Below, piece by piece: positions 1-7,136 of a stretch of 64,000 nucleotides of DNA (position 1 is its first letter; each line of letters starts with the position of its first letter). The DNA comes from UBA2942 sp045127535 (GTDB lineage: Bacteria; Bacillota; Clostridia; Lachnospirales; Lachnospiraceae): the NCBI GenBank assembly GCA_045127535.1, contig JBGVQN010000053.1, forward strand, positions 3,820 through 67,819, given 5' to 3'. The notes beneath the pieces are model-generated. The model saw only the letters and a program-made list of their open reading frames with translations. It searched no databases and was not told where the DNA came from. A program made the position numbers and the translations under genes.

Positions 1-720
1 TCCATTGCCCATCAGCCGGGCACTGTGGATATTGGAGTGCGTGTAGAGGTGCGCAACGAGGTCATGGAGCATGTGAATAAGATCCTGTACGAATCAAAGC
101 TCATTGGATATCCAAAACCATTTAAAAACAAGGTACGTACCTTCTGCCAGAATCCGGGAGGTTTTGTCAGCCAGGAAAACTATGACAACGACCTGGCAGT
201 GGTCAACGGCCATTCCTATAAGGATTTAAAGTCCGACAACACCAACCTGGCCATCCTGGTGTCCCACAATTTCAGCCACCCCTTTAATCAGCCTATAGAA
301 TACGCACAAAAGGTAGGCGAACTGACCAACATGCTTGGAGCAGGGCACATCCTGGTGCAGCGGTATGGTGACATCATAGATGGTAAGCGCACCTGGCCAA
401 AAGAGCTGGCACAGTCCAATGTAAAGCCATCCCTGCCTGATGCAGAAGCAGGAGATATTACAGCCGGCATGCCGTACCGTGCTATGATCAATATCATCAA
501 CTTTATACAGGCAATGGATGAAGTCGTGCCAGGCTTTGCCTCCTATGAAACCTTACTGTATTCCCCGGAACTGAAATTTTACAGCAACCGGGTAAAAATG
601 GATGATAAATTCAACACCAACGTAAAAGGCCTCCACTGCCTGGGCGATTCCAGCGGCTGGACAAGAGGCCTGATGATGGCTTCCGTCATGGGAGTGCTTA
701 TGGGCAGAGAGCTGGTATGA
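1..720 (+). CDS. FAD-dependent dehydrogenase (COG2509-like), C-terminal part
   Basis: The reading frame is open from base 1, so the 5' end lies outside the window; about 239 residues are visible. The visible part resembles the C-terminal half of the uncharacterised FAD-dependent dehydrogenase family (COG2509). The final motif, HCLGDSSGWTRGLMMASVMG, has the GD-SG-RG layout typical of the last FAD-contacting segment, followed by a helix. The N-terminal Rossmann dinucleotide motif is not in view. A GTG at base 25 is in frame but probably internal. The gene ends shortly before a hairpin and the jet operon. It may be a cytoplasmic oxidoreductase; its substrate cannot be told from sequence. Confidence 0.8.
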   Translation, partial: SIAHQPGTVDIGVRVEVRNEVMEHVNKILYESKLIGYPKPFKNKVRTFCQNPGGFVSQENYDNDLAVVNGHSYKDLKSDNTNLAILVSHNFSHPFNQPIEYAQKVGELTNMLGAGHILVQRYGDIIDGKRTWPKELAQSNVKPSLPDAEAGDITAGMPYRAMINIINFIQAMDEVVPGFASYETLLYSPELKFYSNRVKMDDKFNTNVKGLHCLGDSSGWTRGLMMASVMGVLMGRELV

Positions 721-730
721 TGATAAACCT

Positions 731-770
731 TGCAGATACAGAGAAGTTTTATGGTTTCTTTGTATCTGCA
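731..770. repeat. Hairpin downstream of the FAD dehydrogenase gene
   Basis: An inverted repeat of about 15 bp: TGCAGATACA plus AGAA on the left pairs with TTCT plus TGTATCTGCA on the right. It starts 11 bases after the stop codon. There is no T-tract after it, so it is not a classical intrinsic terminator. It could be an mRNA 3'-end stabiliser or a processing site. Confidence 0.55.
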
Positions 771-784
771 TGATGTCAGAAACA

Positions 785-822
785 GGTGCTTTGCAGGTGG
801 GGACATTTATACGCAAAGCACC
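785..822. repeat. Hairpin upstream of jetA
   Basis: GGTGCTTTGC pairs perfectly with GCAAAGCACC across an 18-base loop, about 40 bases before the chosen jetA start. It may be a leader hairpin. No clear promoter was identified next to it. Confidence 0.5.
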
Positions 823-861
823 GTCCGGGAATCCAACAAAAACACAAGAAAGCAAAAGAAT

Positions 862-2337
862 ATGATACTGAAAAAAAGGATACCAGAGGATTTTTATAAA
901 TTGTTCCGCACCAAAAACAGGGATGCTTACATGCTGTTTCTGGTGCGTCTGTATGAGGAAAGCAGCCAGGTCTGGGGACTGACAGAAGAAGAAGGTCGCA
1001 TGATCATCAATGAGGTCATTGGTCAGACCCAGATGGTCTGGGAAGAAGAAATGGCAGAAGTCAATGAAGGTCAGGGACAGGAGCCGGAAGACCTGCTGCT
1101 GCCAGGCATTGCTTCCACAGGCATATTGGAGCGGCTGATTCGTTGGGGCTGGTTAAAAAGCGATTATGATGACCGGTTAAACCGCAACGTATTGTCCTTT
1201 CCGGAATACAGCAGACTGTATATAGAGCTGTTTCAAAAACTGCACAAAGAAGAAGACGGCAGGGAGCGGGAAAGCATGCTTTCTGTGTACAGCGCCCTGT
1301 TTACGTACCATTCAGACCGGGAAAAAAATCATGACATCCTGCGCAGCGCCCTGTATTCATCCAGAAGCCTGAGTATGCTGCTGTCCAATATGCAGGACGG
1401 TATGCGCAGATATTTTGATGAACTGTCTGCCCAGAAAAGCTTTATCGGCATCCAGGAGGTGCTGGTAGAGGAGCTGAATAACAATGACAGCAAGAAGTAT
1501 GCCATCCTGACCACAAAGGATAGCTTTTATCGGTATAAGGAATCTGTAAAGGAGCTGATCGGGCAGATTTTAAATGACAACGATTTGCAGACAGAGCGGC
1601 TCCAGAGGGAGAGACAGCAGATATGGTCAGCCCTGAGTGCAGATACATGGAAAGATGCACAGCCAAGGGGTGATGCAGAGGCAGCAGACAGGCAGCGTCT
1701 TTTGCGTATTGAGCGTGCCCTGGAATTTTGTCAGGAGACCAGGGAGCTGGTATATCAGCTTGAGCGGGAGTTTGATCTGATCGAGCGCAGATACAACAAG
1801 CTGATCGAGCAAAAATCCACCTTTGCCAGACGGGCTCTTGCCAGGATACACTATATCCTCCAGGAGGGCAGCAGCGCAGAAGATGGCCTGTTAAAGCTGG
1901 TACAGCTCATGGGACAGGAGGACAAAGGAGATGCCATCTGTCAGGCACTTGGAGAGAAGATGCAGTTTTCCTCCCGGTACCGCAACATTTCCAGCCAGAG
2001 CCTGTACCGCAGACGGGAAGATATCCAGAGAGACTTTACACCCATACAGCCCCAGCAGACATCTGCTTTGGACAGTGATATTACAGATTTTGTCCCCCGC
2101 CCACTGTATACAGAAAAGCAGCTGCAGGAATTCAGACAGAAAAACACCCAGGACGGAGTCTTTGCTGCAACAAAAGATACAGTACAGTCTGTAGAAGACC
2201 TGGAAAAACTGCTGTTGATCTGGCAGGAGGCCACCCATCACAGCGACAGCCGGGAGATCGTAACTTTGGGACAGGAGTATTGTACCGAAGCCGGGCTTTC
2301 TTTTACAGAGCTGCGGATCGTAGCAGATGGAGAGTAA
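862..2337 (+). CDS. jetA: Wadjet/Mks-type SMC complex kleisin subunit JetA-like
   Basis: A 491-residue protein starting MILKKRIPEDFYKLFRTKNR. It resembles the DUF5716/JetA family, the kleisin-type subunit of Wadjet (JetABCD) and MksBEF-like SMC complexes. It is mostly helical and charged, and the middle third (about residues 180-330) is rich in Q, E, R and L, as expected for coiled or winged-helix kleisin architecture. The frame is open upstream to base 730, but the family-like start and the lack of a better ribosome site favour ATG 862; its own site (AAGAAAG) is weak. It is followed by a KITE-like gene and an SMC gene, the standard order. The gap to jetB holds a palindromic element. The family assignment rests on recalled family features and gene order. 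Confidence 0.8.
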   Translation: MILKKRIPEDFYKLFRTKNRDAYMLFLVRLYEESSQVWGLTEEEGRMIINEVIGQTQMVWEEEMAEVNEGQGQEPEDLLLPGIASTGILERLIRWGWLKSDYDDRLNRNVLSFPEYSRLYIELFQKLHKEEDGRERESMLSVYSALFTYHSDREKNHDILRSALYSSRSLSMLLSNMQDGMRRYFDELSAQKSFIGIQEVLVEELNNNDSKKYAILTTKDSFYRYKESVKELIGQILNDNDLQTERLQRERQQIWSALSADTWKDAQPRGDAEAADRQRLLRIERALEFCQETRELVYQLEREFDLIERRYNKLIEQKSTFARRALARIHYILQEGSSAEDGLLKLVQLMGQEDKGDAICQALGEKMQFSSRYRNISSQSLYRRREDIQRDFTPIQPQQTSALDSDITDFVPRPLYTEKQLQEFRQKNTQDGVFAATKDTVQSVEDLEKLLLIWQEATHHSDSREIVTLGQEYCTEAGLSFTELRIVADGE

Positions 2338-2350
2338 GGCAGTGACACAG

Positions 2351-2593
2351 TAGGCAATTGCGAAAATCGTTACCGGACGCTTTGTGAAGTGCCTGTCAGA
2401 AAATATTTTCACGCGACGTATCTTTATGATACGTTTGCGCGCTCTCGCTTCGGTAAAAACGCAGCGGTACTAATAAATTTTGCGCCTGTGGCACAAAATT
2501 TAAAGTACCGGCGTTTTTAAGAGCCTGCTTAGAAAACATTTTCTGACAGACACTTCACAAAGCTGATAGTGAATCTGGTTTTGCAATTGCCTA
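2351..2593 (-). repeat. Nested palindromic element, copy A (inverted orientation)
   Basis: A 243-bp nested palindrome in the jetA-jetB gap. The outermost arms TAGGCAATTG and CAATTGCCTA pair. A second arm, 2380-2410, pairs with 2532-2562 at about 29 of 31 positions. The core reads in reverse: GCTCTCGCTTCGG, then AAAACGCAGCGGTAC, and after the inner hairpin GTACCGGCGTTTTT. The inner hairpin (AAATTTTG with CAAAATTT) lacks the apical loop seen in copies C-F. A small extra hairpin, ACGTATC/GATACGT at 2415-2434, is shared with copy G. The terminal GGACGCTTTG matches other copies. This copy points against the operon, so the family does not act only as a sense-strand leader. Confidence 0.85.
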
Positions 2594-2622
2594 AGTGAAT
2601 TAAACACGAAAGGAAAAGTAAA

Positions 2623-3294
2623 ATGTTCACCTATATAGAAGAACTGTCTCCCACCGAGGCAGAAAACGTCAAAAAAGTCATACAGGATCTGTTTCGTCAG
2701 ACCTGCATCCTGCAGGTCAAATGTGACCCGGTGACCCTGGTACAGCGGGACAATCCAAGATATCAGATCTGCGACAGACACCGGGAATTCATATCCGACT
2801 ACCTGTCTGTCTTAGGCTGTGAGCTGATACACGACCCACAGGAAAATCTGTTTCGTATATCCGGCCAGGACATGCCCATAGAGCATCTGACCCTGACCAC
2901 CACCAAGCTGGTCCTGCTTTTCAAACTGATTTATCGGGATAAGATCATGGGGGAAGGCTTAAAAGCCACAGTCACCACCCTGCAGGAGATCCGTGAATAC
3001 GGCTACAACACCAACCTCTTAACCGGCAGATTGACTGCCCAGGAATGGCAGGAAGCCCTGGTACTCCTAAAGACCCACCAGGTCATAGAACTCCCCAGCG
3101 CCATCGCCCACTTAGAGGACACTGCCCCCATCTATATCTACAGCACCATCAACATCTTCTGCTCCGCAGCCGACATCAACGACCTGGTCAACCAGTACCG
3201 AAAGGAGCCGGAGGACTCAGAAGATGAAGCGATAAAAGACATGATAGCAGAATCAATCGAAGAACCACCAGAACGTATTTTTAACGAACAATAA
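2623..3294 (+). CDS. jetB: Wadjet/Mks-type KITE subunit JetB-like (DUF4194)
   Basis: A 223-residue protein resembling DUF4194 (JetB/MksE), the winged-helix KITE dimer that binds the kleisin in SMC complexes. The start ATG follows a purine-rich site (GAAAGGAAAAG). Visible features are a mixed alpha/beta N-terminus (residues 1-60), a central helical part with LKATVTTLQEIREYGYN (around 125), and an acidic tail (EPEDSEDEA). The gene is more C-rich than jetA and jetC, especially in its last 250 bases, and is followed directly by palindromic copy B. It is expected to act with jetA and jetC on the nucleoid or on plasmid DNA. Confidence 0.8.
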   Translation: MFTYIEELSPTEAENVKKVIQDLFRQTCILQVKCDPVTLVQRDNPRYQICDRHREFISDYLSVLGCELIHDPQENLFRISGQDMPIEHLTLTTTKLVLLFKLIYRDKIMGEGLKATVTTLQEIREYGYNTNLLTGRLTAQEWQEALVLLKTHQVIELPSAIAHLEDTAPIYIYSTINIFCSAADINDLVNQYRKEPEDSEDEAIKDMIAESIEEPPERIFNEQ

Positions 3295-3307
3295 AAAGGC
3301 TCCAACC

Positions 3308-3517
3308 AACAGGCGTTTGGTGTGCAGAATACATTTGTTAAGCAAAACTCTGAAGGACGCCGGTTCTTAGGTTTCAGATGGTGAAAATTGATGAAATATC
3401 AGACAACGTATGATATTTCATCAATTTTCACCATCTGAAACCTTAGAATCCGCTGCGTCCTTCCCGAAGCGAGAGCGTGTTTTGCGTACAAATGTATTCT
3501 GCACACCAAATGCCGTC
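3308..3517 (+). repeat. Nested palindromic element, copy B
   Basis: About 210 bp filling the jetB-jetC gap. The outer arms, 3312-3348 and 3479-3514, pair almost completely. The left core GACGCCGGTTCTTAG (3356-3370) faces the right core CTTAGAATCCGCTGCGTCC (3442-3460). Between them is a perfect 31-bp stem (3371-3401 with 3411-3441) closed by a 9-base loop. The element continues with the shared CCGAAGCGAGAGCG and ends near ATGCCGTCC. Both sides of the core differ from other copies in a matching way: GGACG/CGTCC replaces AAACG/CGTTT, and GGTTCT/AGAATCC replaces GGTACT/AGTACC. Confidence 0.9.
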
Positions 3518-3552
3518 CCCTTGGAAGCCAACCAAGAAAAGGAGATAATACT

Positions 3553-6500
3553 GTGACCCTGCAAAAGAAGATTTTTACCAGGATGTGTCTGAATAACTGG
3601 GGCGGCATCAGCCACCAGATCCTGCAGTTCCATGAATATGTCAATCTATTCAGTGGAAAGAGCGGTTCTGGAAAATCCACAGTCATGGATGCCATCCAGG
3701 TCATTTTATATGGAAGCTTGTCCTCCACCTTTTTAAATAAAGCAGCAGATGATGCCAAAAACCGCCGAAGCGTACTCAGCTATCTCCGTGGAGAGCAAAA
3801 AGACGGAACAGCCAACCGTGGCGGCATGGATTTTTGCTCCCTCATTGCCCTGGAAATAGAAGACAAAGGCACCCATGTAATCAACTGCGTAGGTGTGGCC
3901 TTTGAAGTCCACAAAGGGGATTCTGAGATCAAAAAGTATCACTATTTCAGCCATTCCGGCAGGATACCGGAGGGCGGTTATCTGACTGCTGATGGACTGC
4001 CCTATGATTACAAGGCACTGAAAAAGCTGATCGAGGAACGCACTGTATCACCGGACAACCGGGGCAGAGCAGAAGTCAACCGCATCTATCCATCCAGAGA
4101 AGCTTACTTAAACACTTTATATGATGCCATCCTAGGATACATTGACGGCCCACGTTTCATTACCATGGAAAAAAGCGCCATTGCATTAAAAATGTCCAAT
4201 GGTACCGGTCAGTTCATCCGTGATTATATGTTCCCCAAAAGCACTGGTGAGACCATTGAAAAAATCAGTGAGCAGTTGGGGGCATATCGTGACATCAAGG
4301 AAAAGATTGCAGATCTGAAGCAGCGCATTGATTACTTGACACAAGTGCGTCAGGAGGGTCAGGCATTGCTGCAGACAGAAACAGAAAGCATGCGCAGGGA
4401 AGCACTGCTGCGTACAGTGGACATTACAGACCTGCAGCATCAGATCACCAGAAAAACCGCAGAACAGCAGCTGGTGCAGGAGACACTGGAAGCATTAAAG
4501 GCACAGCAGCAGATCTTAGAGCAGACCCGCAGGGACAACAATGAAAAGCTGGTACAGGCCAGAGCAGATCTCCAGGCCAGCGATTTAGGCAGCAAGGAAG
4601 CCTACCTGAATGAATTAAAGGAGCACTGCCGTCTGTTGGCTGCCAATGTAGAGCAGTGGCGGCATATGATACAGGGGCTGCGGCGCTGGGAAGAGGATGA
4701 GGTGATCACTGATTATATCAGCAACCCTCTCTTAAACCGTATTGCAGAGTTTTGCAGGGGGCAGGTGACCATAGAGCAGTGCCAGGAGCTGCGCAGCCGC
4801 ATTGAAAAGGAAAAGGAAGAAGTAGAAGCTGCATACGAGGACTATTTAGCAGAAAAAAGAGCAGCAGAGCAGACCCTCAAGGAAAAGCAAAAGCTGATCG
4901 ATGATATCAAAAACAATCGAAAGTCCTACCGCCCGGTGTTGACAGAAGCCAAAAATATACTGTCCAGAAAGCTCAGTGACCGGTACGGCAAGCCTGTCAA
5001 AGTACACATTTTGGCAGACCTGTTTGATATTCGGGAAGAAGAATGGAAGAATGCCATAGAAGGACGGCTGGCACGGCTGAAATGCTCTCTGATTACAGAG
5101 CCTGCCTATGCCCATGATGCAGCAGTGATCCTGCGGGATCTGAAGCAGTTTGAGGAAGTGGATCTGATCCATTCAGATGCCATTGTAAAAAGCAAGCCTG
5201 CAGCAGCAGAGCATTCTTTGTATGAAGCAGTGACAGCCAGGGAAGCGTATGTGGATGCCTGTCTGAAACGTTACCTGGGACATATCATCAAGTGCCGCTC
5301 AGTCGAGGAATTAGAGCAGGTAAAAGACGGTGTGACACCGGACTGTTATTCCTACAGCAATTTTATTTTCCGGCATTTAAAGAAAAAGGATTATACAGAT
5401 TTTGCCTGTATCGGAAGCAAGGTCTCCAAGGCAAAGCTGAATGAATATGAATTAGAGGCAGCCAGACTGCAGGAGGAGTGCAGACAGCTGCAGCATATGA
5501 CAGACCGTTTAAAGGCAGTCCATGGATTTGAATGTCTGAATCAGGATCCGGAATATATTGCCGGGCTGTCCAGAGCAGATGAAAGCCTGGATCGTGCCAA
5601 TGAGGAACGGCAGACATTGGAGCAGGAGATCCAGGTGCTGCGTCAGGGTGAGTATCGGATCCTGGAAGAACGTGTGAAACACTTGCAGGCAGTCTGCCAG
5701 GAGTGTGACCGGGAATGTACCCAGATGCAGGAGGACATCCTGCGGCAAAACAGTACCTTGCTTACATTGGAAAGCGACCTGCGTACCAGACGGGAGTGGC
5801 TTGCAGAGAGGGAGGCCGGCTTTATCCCCAATGCAGAGCTGACTGCAGAGGCAGAAGCCTTGCTGCAGCGCAAGGGTGCAAGAGCTGTCAAGGAAGAACA
5901 CACACAGCTGATCACCCGTTTGAAAGACCAGGAGCAGAGCCAAAAAGAGCAGCTGCAGCGGGCAAGGCTTGCATATATCAAGGCATATCCAAACTGCGGC
6001 TTTGAGGGGACAGAAAAGTCCAATGAGGCTTATGAGCGCAAGCTGCAGGAGTATTTGGACGATTATGAGCCAAAGTATCAGAGTGAGTTTGAAAAACAGT
6101 ATGATTTGATCTATGAGAGTCTGCGGGAAAATGTCATAGCTACGATCCATGGAGACATCAAAGCAGCCAGACGACATGCAGCTGACATCAATCGCCTGCT
6201 GCGTGAGACCACCTTCTCTGACAGTACGTATCAGATCAAAATCGAGCCTGCCAAGAATGAGAACGGCCAGTTCTACGAAATGCTTATGGCAGAGGAATTA
6301 GACAGCAAGAATTTAAACAACGGCGGCTATGACGGTCAGCTGAGTCTGGGAGAGGATACCTTTTATCAGAAATACGAGCAGAAGATCAAGCTCCTGACAG
6401 AAAAATTCATGCCGGTACGGGATGGCGACATCCAGCGCATTGAGCAGAAGCGTCAGGAAATGGAGCAGTATGCAGATTACCGCAACTACCTGTCTTTCAG

Positions 6501-6972
6501 CATGTATGAGCAGGTGACAGATGAAAGCGACAGAGTGATCCGTGAAAACTTTGTAGACGATATGGCCGGCAGAGATTCCGGCGGTGAGGGACAGAATCCA
6601 AAATACGTAGCGTTGCTTGCAGGCTTTGCAATGCTTTACATGCAGCAGGGCAAGCGGGACTCCAAGATCCGTCTGGTGCTGCTTGACGAAGCATTTTCCA
6701 AGATGGATCAGGAGCGAAGCGCAGTGTGTCTGACCTATGCCAGAAAGATGAATCTGCAGCTCATTGTCTGCGTGCCGGATGAGCGATTGCAGTCCCTGAT
6801 CCGGAATGTAGACTGTGTGTACGGATTCCGCAGACAGCAGAATCATATCTCCATGATGCATATTGACAAAGGGGCGTATTTGAGCCTGATGGAGGGCAGA
6901 GATGAAGCAGAAACAAACGAAGCAGAAAACGTCAGTAGAGCAGATGACTTTGAGACTATGGCAGATTCGTAA
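3553..6972 (+). CDS. jetC: Wadjet/Mks-type SMC ATPase JetC-like
   Basis: A 1139-residue SMC/MukB-like ATPase. GTG is chosen as start because AAAGGAG lies 9 bases upstream. Walker A is GKSGSGKST near residue 37. Two long E/K/Q-rich coiled-coil stretches (about 235-480 and 630-860) flank a hinge-like region around 480-620. The C-terminal head carries an ABC-signature-like SGGEGQ (about 1013) and Walker B LVLLDEAFSKMD (about 1040). The family translocates or loops DNA with its kleisin and KITE partners; in Wadjet it restricts small circular plasmids. No JetD/MksG-type nuclease gene follows. The final 25 residues are acidic and probably disordered. Confidence 0.88.
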   Translation: MTLQKKIFTRMCLNNWGGISHQILQFHEYVNLFSGKSGSGKSTVMDAIQVILYGSLSSTFLNKAADDAKNRRSVLSYLRGEQKDGTANRGGMDFCSLIALEIEDKGTHVINCVGVAFEVHKGDSEIKKYHYFSHSGRIPEGGYLTADGLPYDYKALKKLIEERTVSPDNRGRAEVNRIYPSREAYLNTLYDAILGYIDGPRFITMEKSAIALKMSNGTGQFIRDYMFPKSTGETIEKISEQLGAYRDIKEKIADLKQRIDYLTQVRQEGQALLQTETESMRREALLRTVDITDLQHQITRKTAEQQLVQETLEALKAQQQILEQTRRDNNEKLVQARADLQASDLGSKEAYLNELKEHCRLLAANVEQWRHMIQGLRRWEEDEVITDYISNPLLNRIAEFCRGQVTIEQCQELRSRIEKEKEEVEAAYEDYLAEKRAAEQTLKEKQKLIDDIKNNRKSYRPVLTEAKNILSRKLSDRYGKPVKVHILADLFDIREEEWKNAIEGRLARLKCSLITEPAYAHDAAVILRDLKQFEEVDLIHSDAIVKSKPAAAEHSLYEAVTAREAYVDACLKRYLGHIIKCRSVEELEQVKDGVTPDCYSYSNFIFRHLKKKDYTDFACIGSKVSKAKLNEYELEAARLQEECRQLQHMTDRLKAVHGFECLNQDPEYIAGLSRADESLDRANEERQTLEQEIQVLRQGEYRILEERVKHLQAVCQECDRECTQMQEDILRQNSTLLTLESDLRTRREWLAEREAGFIPNAELTAEAEALLQRKGARAVKEEHTQLITRLKDQEQSQKEQLQRARLAYIKAYPNCGFEGTEKSNEAYERKLQEYLDDYEPKYQSEFEKQYDLIYESLRENVIATIHGDIKAARRHAADINRLLRETTFSDSTYQIKIEPAKNENGQFYEMLMAEELDSKNLNNGGYDGQLSLGEDTFYQKYEQKIKLLTEKFMPVRDGDIQRIEQKRQEMEQYADYRNYLSFSMYEQVTDESDRVIRENFVDDMAGRDSGGEGQNPKYVALLAGFAMLYMQQGKRDSKIRLVLLDEAFSKMDQERSAVCLTYARKMNLQLIVCVPDERLQSLIRNVDCVYGFRRQQNHISMMHIDKGAYLSLMEGRDEAETNEAENVSRADDFETMADS

Positions 6973-7136
6973 TGTAAGTGTAAAAAATGCACAAATTGTG
7001 TCCATTTTGTGTGGTATTTTAGTCACATTTATGGTAAGATGAGACAAGAAGACAGCAGATCACAGAGAGGCTTGCCAGACTCGGATGTGATGTGCAGAAT
7101 GGCTTAGTATATTGAAAGAAAAGGAGGGGTTCACAC

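Noticed and set aside
6973..7136. Hidden jetD gene after jetC
   Set aside because: Only 164 bases lie between jetC and the surface protein gene; no frame there resembles a TOPRIM-like nuclease, and minus-strand frames are shadows of jetC.
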